Of a stretch of DNA of 17,666 bases, positions 6,954-15,190 are shown piece by piece (positions within the stretch are counted from its first letter, which is position 1; every line of letters begins with the position of its first letter). A model generated the notes under the pieces. That model was not told the origin of the DNA and did not search any database. It saw only the letters and a program-made list of their open reading frames with translations. Source of the DNA: Dehalococcoidales bacterium (GTDB lineage: Bacteria > Chloroflexota > Dehalococcoidia > Dehalococcoidales > Fen-1064); NCBI GenBank assembly GCA_016929875.1, contig JAFGHZ010000104.1, positions 1 to 17,666 of the forward strand. Reading direction: 5' to 3'. A program made the position numbers and the translations under genes.

Positions 6954-8357
6954 ATGCCTAAAAAGTATCACATTAATTCCAGGCCGGCATTGCTCAGCAC
7001 AGACTACCTGCATAAATTCACGATTGTGCGGGGCGAGAACTGCATTAATTGCGGTAAATGCACGAAGGTCTGCATTTATGAAGCTCACAAACGTCGCACC
7101 GATGACCCGCGCAAAATGGCCGACCCCGATACCACACTATGCAGGAATTGTTTCCGCTGCATTCAGGAATGTCCGCGAGGGGCCTTAGAAAAATCACTGT
7201 CGGCAGAATTTTGTAACATCGGCGGTACATACTGGAAACCGGATATGCTAATCAGTCTCTGGAAACAGGCGGAGAACGGGAGTGTCCCCGTCTCCGGTGC
7301 CGGTTACCGCGGCCCTTTTACCGGAAACGGTTTTGATAGTATGTGGACTGATATGTCCGAGATTGTACGACCGACGCGGGACGGGATTCATGGGCGGGAA
7401 TATATCAATACCTCCATCGAACTGGGCAATAAACTCAATCATCTGAAATTTAACTCCGATGGAGAACTGGCTTCGAATGTTCCTGACTCCGTGGCCATTT
7501 CCCTCCCCATAATATTCGATATCCCCACGGAGTATCTGACTCCGGCCATCGCGAAAGCAATCTTAAAAGCCGCCGTGGTAATTGATACGTGCGTCATTAT
7601 GCCGGTAACAGCCATAACACCCGAGTTGGAGAAATATGCCAGTAATATTATCCCTTTGCTTTCAATCGGGGAAATCGACGCACACGAAGCGATACTTGAA
7701 AAAGCACGCCTCGTCGCAATCGAATACAGCGACGATATGATAAAAGACTTCGCAAGTCTCAAAGAAAAAATCAAAAAATTCAACTGCGCCGTAACTATCA
7801 TACGTCTTCCTGCAGTAAGGAATATCGAGAGTATTGCTGAAAAACTGGTCCGTAACGGTGCAGAAGTTATTCAGATTATAGCCGATTACAAAGGGAATGA
7901 AGTCGATAGTTCATCGGGCGGGCGTCACCTTAAAGACATTATCCGGGGCATACATTTGAGGCTGGTAGAAGACCGTATCCGTGATGGAGTCACTATCATT
8001 GCTTCGGGCGGAATCGCAATGGCAGAGCATGTTACCAAGGCGATGCTTTGCGGCGCCGACCTGACAGCGATAGACATTCCCTTGTTAATTGTCCTGGGAG
8101 CCAAAATTTACGAGGCACTGGAGAAGTTGATAGTTATGCCGGAAGGGCTCGATAAAATTCCGCAACCACTGATAACACAACGCATCGTAAATCTCATGGG
8201 AGCCTGGCATTCGCAGATATTAGAGATGATGGGGGCCATGGGCATCCGTGAAGCACGCCGTCTGCGTGGCGAATCCGGCCGTGCCATCTTCTTCGAAGAA
8301 ATAGATAAAGATACCTTCGGAAATCTATTTAAAAAGCCGGAGATGATAAAAACATGA
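6954..8357 (+). CDS. Ferredoxin plus degenerate glutamate-synthase FMN-type domain protein
   Basis: This 467-residue protein starts with two [4Fe-4S] motifs (C30-x2-C33-x2-C36-x3-C40 and C63-x2-C66-x2-C69-x3-C73-P). The rest resembles the glutamate synthase central (FMN) domain of the next gene. It keeps the archaeal-type PTRDGIHGREYINT motif near residue 140 and a C-terminal barrel strand (IIASGGIAMAEHVTKAMLCG, matching ASGGIRTAHDVAKAICLG next door). It lacks what makes the enzyme work: no GEGG loop, no KPGLGGHL segment, no HIDGGYGGTGAAP loop, and no cysteine cluster for the [3Fe-4S] centre. It is also shorter than its neighbour. It overlaps the next gene by 4 bases (ATGA). The best reading is a diverged paralogue that has lost catalysis and serves as an electron-transfer or structural subunit; this is inferred. 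Confidence 0.8.
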   Translation: MPKKYHINSRPALLSTDYLHKFTIVRGENCINCGKCTKVCIYEAHKRRTDDPRKMADPDTTLCRNCFRCIQECPRGALEKSLSAEFCNIGGTYWKPDMLISLWKQAENGSVPVSGAGYRGPFTGNGFDSMWTDMSEIVRPTRDGIHGREYINTSIELGNKLNHLKFNSDGELASNVPDSVAISLPIIFDIPTEYLTPAIAKAILKAAVVIDTCVIMPVTAITPELEKYASNIIPLLSIGEIDAHEAILEKARLVAIEYSDDMIKDFASLKEKIKKFNCAVTIIRLPAVRNIESIAEKLVRNGAEVIQIIADYKGNEVDSSSGGRHLKDIIRGIHLRLVEDRIRDGVTIIASGGIAMAEHVTKAMLCGADLTAIDIPLLIVLGAKIYEALEKLIVMPEGLDKIPQPLITQRIVNLMGAWHSQILEMMGAMGIREARRLRGESGRAIFFEEIDKDTFGNLFKKPEMIKT

Positions 8358-9859
8358 AGCCGTCAACCGTACTAATCAGAGACATACCTTCCAGATTCAG
8401 GCACCAGGTACCGAAATATAAAGTAACCCGGTCGGATGCCTGCATCAACTGTGGCATGTGCGCCAAAACATGCCCTTACGGTGTGCACGAGCGGAATGAA
8501 GGATACAACAAAATAAATCCGCCCATCGACTACAGATGCATCGGTTTTGAATGCTTGGACAAAGAGTTTTGCTGCATCAACAAGTGCCCAAAGCATGCTT
8601 TGAGTTTATCATTGAACCCGATGTATCAGACTCTGGGCGACTTCCGCTGGACCCCGGATATTATCACCGGAACATGGATTATGGCTGAAACCGGCTATCC
8701 GCCGAAGCGTACTGACATCGAATACAATGTTGGTAATTCCGGCGGCGGTTTCGATAAACTGCGCTTCAAATTTCCGTCCAGACCTTCCGGGTTAGATGTT
8801 TCCGAAATTTCCACTGAAATACCTTTAAACCGCAGAGACGACGGGCGTAATAACATTGTCATTTCACTGCCCGTATATGGCGGGGGCATGTCGTTCGGCT
8901 CGGTGAGTCTTCCCACCATGGTTTCTAAAGCACATAATGCAACTATATGGAATACCTTTACCTGCACAGGCGAAGGCGGTTATCCGGCAATACTCCGCGA
9001 GTATGACGACCATGTCATTACCCAGATTGCAACCGGTCTCTTCGGGGTACGTGAAGAGACTGTTCAGCGAGTGAAAATCGTCGAATTTAAATATGCTCAG
9101 GGCGCCAAACCAGGTCTCGGCGGGCATCTTCTCGGTGAGAAGGTAACAGAAAGTGTCGCCAGAATGCGTGAGGCCGTACAGGGGTCCTCATTATTCTCTC
9201 CTTTCCCGTTCCACTCGGTATATTCGATCGAAGACCACAAAAAACATATCGACTGGGTCAAGGAGATGAACCCCAAAGCCTTGATATCCGTCAAGGTTTC
9301 TACTCCGAATGACGTAGATATGGTTGCTGTCGGTTCCTATTATGCCGGGGCACATATTATCCATATCGACGGCGGCTACGGTGGCACCGGGGCAGCCCCG
9401 GACATCGCCAAGAAAAACATCGCCATGCCTATTGAATACGCCATACCTAAAGTACACAAATTCCTGAAGGACGAAGGTGTCCGCGATGCTATAACACTCA
9501 TTGCCTCCGGTGGTATCCGTACCGCTCATGATGTAGCCAAAGCTATCTGTCTGGGTACCGACGGAGTGGTCATCGGCACGGCGGAACTGGTAGCACTGGA
9601 GTGTGTCCGCTGTGGTAACTGTGAATCGGGACGGGGTTGTGCCCGGGGTATCGCCACAACGGACTCTAATTTAGCCGACCTGTTCGATGAAGATTGGGCG
9701 ACACAACGCCTGACCAATCTGTACCATGCATGGTATGTTCAATTAGTCGATATTCTTCAGAAGTTCGGCATGCGCAGTATCAGGGAACTTGTCGGACGTA
9801 CGGATCTGTTGAGACATATAGATTACAATCCTGAAACGGAGCTCAAGGCTGATGGATAA
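8354..9859 (+). CDS. gltB: Glutamate synthase, FMN/Fe-S (GltB domain 2) subunit with ferredoxin domain
   Basis: This is the catalytic synthase subunit (501 residues). It joins ammonia to 2-oxoglutarate and reduces the product to glutamate on FMN. The N-terminus has a ferredoxin motif C30-x2-C33-x2-C36-x3-C40-P, then a looser set (C62, C67, C73/C74, C78-P). The barrel shows the family landmarks: GMSFGSVS, CTGEGGYP, AKPGLGGHLLGEKV, VKVSTPNDVDMVA, HIDGGYGGTGAAP and ASGGIRTAHD. A cysteine cluster C417-x2-C420-x2-C423-x5-C429 fits the [3Fe-4S] site. It is the 'archaeal-type' stand-alone domain rather than the ~1500-residue bacterial GltB. A GGAG ribosome binding site precedes the ATG. It overlaps the neighbours on both sides (4 and 8 bases), consistent with translational coupling and a single complex. 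Confidence 0.92.
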   Translation: MKPSTVLIRDIPSRFRHQVPKYKVTRSDACINCGMCAKTCPYGVHERNEGYNKINPPIDYRCIGFECLDKEFCCINKCPKHALSLSLNPMYQTLGDFRWTPDIITGTWIMAETGYPPKRTDIEYNVGNSGGGFDKLRFKFPSRPSGLDVSEISTEIPLNRRDDGRNNIVISLPVYGGGMSFGSVSLPTMVSKAHNATIWNTFTCTGEGGYPAILREYDDHVITQIATGLFGVREETVQRVKIVEFKYAQGAKPGLGGHLLGEKVTESVARMREAVQGSSLFSPFPFHSVYSIEDHKKHIDWVKEMNPKALISVKVSTPNDVDMVAVGSYYAGAHIIHIDGGYGGTGAAPDIAKKNIAMPIEYAIPKVHKFLKDEGVRDAITLIASGGIRTAHDVAKAICLGTDGVVIGTAELVALECVRCGNCESGRGCARGIATTDSNLADLFDEDWATQRLTNLYHAWYVQLVDILQKFGMRSIRELVGRTDLLRHIDYNPETELKADG

Positions 9860-12518
9860 TACTGAGAGAATATTATCTTCACGTACAAAACTGTGTAAGC
9901 AAACACCGCCTCTTCTGTCCAATACCGAAGAGGAAGGCGGTTGCGGTGTTACCGGATTCGTCTGCTCCATCCCCGTGACCGGCAAAAATATCTTCGAACC
10001 TTCATTTCGTATGCACAACAGGGGTAACGGGAAAGGCGGCGGTATCAGTGCCGTCGGATTCATTCCCGAAGCCCTCGGCGTTTCCAGGGAAGTACTCGAA
10101 GAAGACTATATGTTACATATCGCTCTCCTCGACATCAACGTAAAGGAAGAGCTCGAAAATTCTTTCATTAAGCCGTATTTTAAAATCGACAAATCCGAAA
10201 TGCTCGCAACGCTTGACGACTATCGGAGTATCGGGCTGGAAGTCAAACCGCCGGATGTTATGCGATATTTTGTTCGCGTCAAGGATGAGGTACTTGACAA
10301 GTTTATCGGGAAAAATCATCTCACCTCAATGGAGCGCCGCGATGCCGAGGATGAGTTTGTTTATCAGAACAGCTTTAAGATTAACAGGCAATATTACGCC
10401 TCACTCGGTGAGAAAAAAGCCTTTGTTATGTCCCACGGCAGAAATATGATGATACTGAAAATCGTCGGGTATGCCGAGAATGTCGTTCGCTATTACAAAC
10501 TGGATGATTTCAAAGCCTATGTATGGCTTGCCCACCAGCGCTACCCGACCCGCGGTCGTGTCTGGCACCCCGGCGGCTGTCATCCTTTCAGTGCGCTCAA
10601 CGAAGCACTCGTGCACAACGGCGATTTCGCCAATTATCAATCGGTTTACGAATATCTGAAACAACGCAACTATTTACCTTTATTCCTGACCGATACGGAA
10701 GAAGCTGCCCTCCTGCTGGACTTGTGGCTGAGAGTCTATAAATATCCCCTGGAATATCTCATTGAAGCGATGGCTCCGACTTCCGAGATGGACTTCGATA
10801 TGCTGCCGCCTGGAAAACAGGAAATCTACAGGGCGATTCAAACTCATCATGTTTATTCGTCTCCCGACGGCCCGTGGTTTTTTATCATTGCCCGCAATGA
10901 TGTTCCGAATAATCAATTCCAGTTAATCGGCATTACGGACACGGCTATGCTCAGACCGCAGGTCTTTGCTTTGCAGGAAGGCGAGGTGCAGGTCGGTCTG
11001 ATTTGCTCGGAAAAACAGGCAATCGATGCGACGCTCAGTTCATTAGAACGAGAAGACCCGCGTTTCAGACCTATCGCCGATAAATACTGGAATGCCCGCG
11101 GCGGCAGTTACACCGATGGCGGCGCCTTCATCTTCACACTGAAAGATGACGGGGGTAACAAACAACTCATTTGTACCGACAAATTCGGCAAAATTATCGA
11201 AACAGCCAAGGGTAAAATAATTTGTGACACTTCAAGAGAGTTGCACTTATCAATGTCTGAAACTGAAACTACCGAAAAACAAATCTGTAGTCTCTTCACA
11301 GAGACAGATTCGACTGTTGCCGCAAACAGAATATTCAAATATATAACTGAGTCTATTCATGATTTTGATGTCATGACACTCAGGTTTGCGATTGAGACCA
11401 TTAAAAACCAGGCGCTGAAAAACGATGTTTACAAGCAAACGGCTATCACGGCCATGACGTTATTGAACGACCTTCGTTACAATACCGGCAATATTAAACG
11501 CAGTTCTATTCAACATGTAATTAAAATCAACCTCGACGATATTTTGTCTGCAACACCCATAATTGCCGAAAAATCGCCGTCGCAGTTCGCTCGGATTGAT
11601 TTCGCTTCCCGCGATTTACTCCGGGCGCCTCTGAATAACGAACAAGTTCTTATCATCGATGCAAAGCACTTCGAGCCGGAAGGCAACGACTGCGATGCGA
11701 CAACAATAGTTAAAGCATATCAGCTCGGCTGGAGACGTTTCATTATCTATAGATACTGCGGACAGCGGTTTACAGGTTGTGGCTGTGGTCCATCGACTAA
11801 CGGTGTGCGTATCGATGTCTACGGCTCATCCGGAGATTATCTGGCTTCGGGCATCGATGGCATGGAAATCTATGTACACGGTAACGCTCAAGACCAACTA
11901 TGTCAGATAATGAAAGAAGGCAAGGTAGCAATCTTCGGTGATGTCGGGCAGACTTTCATGTACGGTGCCAAGGGAGGTATTGCCTATATTATGGGTAACG
12001 CCGCCGGACGGCCCCTAATCAATGCCGTCGGTAAACCGCGTGTTGTCATCAACGGCACGGCACTGGATTACCTGGCGGAATCCTTCATGGCAGGAGACCC
12101 TCTGAAAGGCGGCGGATTCGTCATCCTGAACGGCATCGGCTTCAACGATAATGACGGAACGATACGAGAGTACGCATCACCCTATCCGGGGTCGAATATA
12201 TTTTCTCTGGCTTCCGGCGGTGCGATTTATGTCCGTGATCCTCGTATGAAACTGGTTGAAGAGCAGTTAAACGGCGGAGAGTTTGCCAGGATTACGAATG
12301 CCGACTGGAAATTAATCCTGCCCTACTTGGAAGAAAATGAGAGACTCTTCGGTATCACCATAGACAGATTGTTAACCACCGATGGTGTAAAGATGACACC
12401 TGATAAAATCTACAGGAAAATCAGACCGAAGAAAAAAACTTCCTCCGCAGAAGACGATGGATTGAGCGAACAACAAGATAACAATATACTTGTCCTTTCT
12501 TCAAATAGTCCAGCGTAA
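9852..12518 (+). CDS. Glutamate synthase glutamine amidotransferase plus GXGXG domain subunit
   Basis: This 888-residue protein carries the two other domains of glutamate synthase. Residues 31 to about 440 form a class II (Ntn) glutaminase. The nucleophile is C31 in GGCGVTGF, so a 30-residue propeptide must be removed. LAHQRYPTRGRVW (about 225-237), LVHNGDFANYQ and LTDTEEAA are the glutamine-site motifs. A helical linker of about 200 residues leads to the GXGXG beta-helix domain (about 640-800), with GCGCGPSTNGVRIDVYG and repeated glycine-rich turns up to KGGGFVILNGIGF. The last 60 residues are charged and Ser/Gln-rich, probably disordered. It releases ammonia from glutamine for the FMN subunit encoded immediately upstream (8-base overlap). 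The fusion of domain 1 with domain 3, with domain 2 separate, distinguishes it from canonical one-chain GltB. Confidence 0.88.
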   Translation: MDNTERILSSRTKLCKQTPPLLSNTEEEGGCGVTGFVCSIPVTGKNIFEPSFRMHNRGNGKGGGISAVGFIPEALGVSREVLEEDYMLHIALLDINVKEELENSFIKPYFKIDKSEMLATLDDYRSIGLEVKPPDVMRYFVRVKDEVLDKFIGKNHLTSMERRDAEDEFVYQNSFKINRQYYASLGEKKAFVMSHGRNMMILKIVGYAENVVRYYKLDDFKAYVWLAHQRYPTRGRVWHPGGCHPFSALNEALVHNGDFANYQSVYEYLKQRNYLPLFLTDTEEAALLLDLWLRVYKYPLEYLIEAMAPTSEMDFDMLPPGKQEIYRAIQTHHVYSSPDGPWFFIIARNDVPNNQFQLIGITDTAMLRPQVFALQEGEVQVGLICSEKQAIDATLSSLEREDPRFRPIADKYWNARGGSYTDGGAFIFTLKDDGGNKQLICTDKFGKIIETAKGKIICDTSRELHLSMSETETTEKQICSLFTETDSTVAANRIFKYITESIHDFDVMTLRFAIETIKNQALKNDVYKQTAITAMTLLNDLRYNTGNIKRSSIQHVIKINLDDILSATPIIAEKSPSQFARIDFASRDLLRAPLNNEQVLIIDAKHFEPEGNDCDATTIVKAYQLGWRRFIIYRYCGQRFTGCGCGPSTNGVRIDVYGSSGDYLASGIDGMEIYVHGNAQDQLCQIMKEGKVAIFGDVGQTFMYGAKGGIAYIMGNAAGRPLINAVGKPRVVINGTALDYLAESFMAGDPLKGGGFVILNGIGFNDNDGTIREYASPYPGSNIFSLASGGAIYVRDPRMKLVEEQLNGGEFARITNADWKLILPYLEENERLFGITIDRLLTTDGVKMTPDKIYRKIRPKKKTSSAEDDGLSEQQDNNILVLSSNSPA

Positions 12519-12535
12519 TTCAATAGCTTAGATGG

Positions 12536-15148
12536 ATGGGCATGAAAAAACTAAATTCGGATACACTTAACAGTGGCTCAACACAACTAGACGAACTTCT
12601 GAATGGACTACGTCCCGGCGATAATGTTGTCTGGCAGATCGACCGTTTGGAAGATTATTCCCATTTCGCGGAGTTATTTGCCGACGAAGCCATCCGCAAT
12701 AAATCCTCTTGCATCTATCTCAGATTCGCTTCACACCAGCCAGTAGTAAAGAGACACCCCGGCTTGACCGTAATACACATTGACCCGACACCCGGATTCG
12801 ACTATTTCAGCGGTAAAATCCATGAAATAATCGAGCAGCACGGCAGTAATACCGCCTATATATTCGATAATTTATCATCGCTGGTGAGCGAATGGGCAAC
12901 CGACGAATTGCTGGCAAATTTCTATAGAGTGACCTGCCCCTTTATTTTTGAGTTGAAGTGCCTGGCATATTTTGCTATCGGCCGCGGGCAACACGATTAC
13001 AATACGGTCGCCAGAATACGGGATACCACACAAATACTGCTCGACGTGTATCACGTAAGCGGTGATACCTATATCCATCCTTTAAAAGTCTGGGGACGTT
13101 ACTCTCCGCAGATGTTTCTGCCCCATCTGGTTGGAGAAAAAACCTGGCAACCGGTTTCAGGTAGCGGCGATGCCGCCTCGGTACTGTTAGCAACGGGCAA
13201 ACATCTCGTTAATACCGTACCCGATTCCGTAGCGCCATGGCACAGTGTGTACCGTAAGCTGTCACAATACAGGGAAATCGGAGCCAATATCCCGAATGCC
13301 GCTTCGGAGATTACGGCTCTCAAACGCGAGTTATCGCGTATGATGCTCGGCAATCACGAAAAACTGAATAGGTTGTCCGACAGATATCTGATTGCAGACG
13401 ACATTTTCAGTATCAGAGAAAGGCTTATCGGTTCGGGCCAAATCGGGGGCAAAGCGGCAGGGATGTTACTGTCGAGACGCGTCCTGAAAGAAGAGCCCGG
13501 TAAGTTCGATTTCTCGGAAATACTGGAGGAGCACGATTCGTTTTATATCGGCTCCGATGTCTTTTTCACCTTTCTGGTAAACAATAACCTGTTCCGGCTC
13601 CGCTTAAGACTCAGTAAAAACCCGCAGATGTCGCCGGAGAAATTTGAAAAAGTCGAGCAGGCTTTTATCGGCGGTAAGTTCCCACAAGAGACAATCGAAC
13701 AGTTCCACGATATGCTCGATTATTACGGACAGGCACCTATTATCGTCCGCTCCAGCAGCCTCCTGGAAGACAGCTTTACGAACGCCTTTGCAGGGAAATA
13801 CCGCAGTGAATTTCTGGCTAATCAAGGGAATCCGGAGGAGCGTTTAGAAGCCTTCTTGCATGCCTTGAAACTGGTATACGCCAGCGCCTTAAATCCCGAT
13901 GTTCTGTCATACCGGATGAAGCAAGGACTCAGCGAAGGCGATGAACAAATGGCGATATTGGTTCAGAGGGTTTCAGGAATGCCCTATAAGAAATACTTTT
14001 TCCCTACCCTCGCCGGCGTGGGTTTTTCCCGGAACCTTTACGCATGGACAAGGCGTATCGACCCGGAGAAAGGTATGATCCGATTGGTATTCGGGCTGGG
14101 GACCCGTGCCGTAAACCGGGTCGGCGGCGATTATACGAGAATGATAGCTATCAGTCATCCCGAGCTCAGACCGGAAATCGGCATTCAGATAGCCAAATAT
14201 TCCCAGCGGAACATCGACCTCTTGAACCTGGACACAAACACTTTTTCGACTGAAACTTTCACCGATGTCATTACTGACGGTGATTACCCGCACATTGAGT
14301 TAATGATTTCCTCGATGTCGGAAGGTTATATTCATGATCTATCCCACTTCGATAAAGAGGACAAGGATTTCGTTTTGACCTTCAATAATCTGATTAAGCG
14401 GACGCCTCTGGTAAAGATAATCGGCGAAATATTAACCGTTCTGGAAAAAGCATGGGGACAGGCAGTCGATATCGAATTCACAGCACATATCGACCAGCAG
14501 GGAAAGGTAAAAATCAATCTGTTGCAATGCCGCTCTTTACAATTACCCAAGATGTCGGGCATTGATGTTACTATCCCCGACAACATACCCGGAGAACGGA
14601 TGTTATTCAGGTCAAACATGGCAATAAGCGCCGGGGTAGTAGATGATATACGCTACATTATTTACGTTGACCCTCAGAAATACGCCGATATTGCCTCCCC
14701 CGAAAAGAAAAAGTCGATAGGCCGTGTTATCGGTAAGCTCAACAAAGCTCTCGGCAGTCCTCAGAATAAAATTATGCTAATGGGACCGGGGAGATGGGGC
14801 AGTACAAACATGGACCTAGGGATAAATGTCGGCTACGCGGATATCGACAATACCTCGGTACTCGTGGAAATTGCCCATCAAAAAACAGGCTTGGAACCTG
14901 AAGTTTCCTACGGGACGCATTTTTTCCAGGACCTGGTGGAAGCCGAAATCATCTACCTGCCAATTTACCCGGGAGAGGAAACAACCGATTTCAATTTTGC
15001 CTTCTTCGAGGATTCGCGCAATTTGTTCGGTGAATTATTACCCGACTTCCGCAGTTTTAAAGATGTCATCCGTGTATTCGAAATTCCGTCCCTCGCACAG
15101 GTAATTGCAGACCCGAAAACACGGAGCGCCGTTTGCTTTTTGCGATAA
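12536..15148 (+). CDS. KaiC/RecA-like domain fused to PEP synthase/PPDK-type ATP-binding domain
   Basis: This 870-residue protein has two parts. Residues about 10-190 look like a KaiC/RecA fold: an entry motif STQLDELLNGLRPGDNVV and a Walker B-like TAYIFDN ending at D111. Where the Walker A loop (GxxGxGKT) should be, however, the sequence reads QIDRLEDYS (34-42), so nucleotide binding by the usual loop is unlikely. From about 300 onward it has the PEP/pyruvate-binding ATP-grasp domain: GQIGGKAAG (301-309), PIIVRSSSLLEDSF (401-414) with FAGKY, AGVGFSRN, then GPGRWGS (750-756) and GTHFFQD (793-799). The phosphohistidine swivel domain and PEP-binding barrel of true PEP synthase are absent. It starts 17 bases after the glutamate synthase subunit and is probably co-transcribed. 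ATG 12542 is an alternative start. The reaction is unknown; a phosphotransfer or regulatory role is possible. Confidence 0.78.
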   Translation: MGMKKLNSDTLNSGSTQLDELLNGLRPGDNVVWQIDRLEDYSHFAELFADEAIRNKSSCIYLRFASHQPVVKRHPGLTVIHIDPTPGFDYFSGKIHEIIEQHGSNTAYIFDNLSSLVSEWATDELLANFYRVTCPFIFELKCLAYFAIGRGQHDYNTVARIRDTTQILLDVYHVSGDTYIHPLKVWGRYSPQMFLPHLVGEKTWQPVSGSGDAASVLLATGKHLVNTVPDSVAPWHSVYRKLSQYREIGANIPNAASEITALKRELSRMMLGNHEKLNRLSDRYLIADDIFSIRERLIGSGQIGGKAAGMLLSRRVLKEEPGKFDFSEILEEHDSFYIGSDVFFTFLVNNNLFRLRLRLSKNPQMSPEKFEKVEQAFIGGKFPQETIEQFHDMLDYYGQAPIIVRSSSLLEDSFTNAFAGKYRSEFLANQGNPEERLEAFLHALKLVYASALNPDVLSYRMKQGLSEGDEQMAILVQRVSGMPYKKYFFPTLAGVGFSRNLYAWTRRIDPEKGMIRLVFGLGTRAVNRVGGDYTRMIAISHPELRPEIGIQIAKYSQRNIDLLNLDTNTFSTETFTDVITDGDYPHIELMISSMSEGYIHDLSHFDKEDKDFVLTFNNLIKRTPLVKIIGEILTVLEKAWGQAVDIEFTAHIDQQGKVKINLLQCRSLQLPKMSGIDVTIPDNIPGERMLFRSNMAISAGVVDDIRYIIYVDPQKYADIASPEKKKSIGRVIGKLNKALGSPQNKIMLMGPGRWGSTNMDLGINVGYADIDNTSVLVEIAHQKTGLEPEVSYGTHFFQDLVEAEIIYLPIYPGEETTDFNFAFFEDSRNLFGELLPDFRSFKDVIRVFEIPSLAQVIADPKTRSAVCFLR

Positions 15149-15168
15149 TAGCGGAATTCCGCTATTAT
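15145..15168 (+). repeat. 24-base perfect palindrome at the end of the KaiC/PPDK gene
   Basis: The arms ATAATAGCGGAA and TTCCGCTATTAT meet with no loop. The palindrome overlaps the TAA stop of the upstream gene (15146-15148) and ends 22 bases before the regulator's start. Only a short TTATTC follows, so it would be a weak intrinsic terminator at best. The exact dyad would also suit a dimeric DNA-binding protein, for example autoregulation by the adjacent regulator. Confidence 0.75.
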
Positions 15169-15190
15169 TCACCTATATCAGGGGTGGGAA

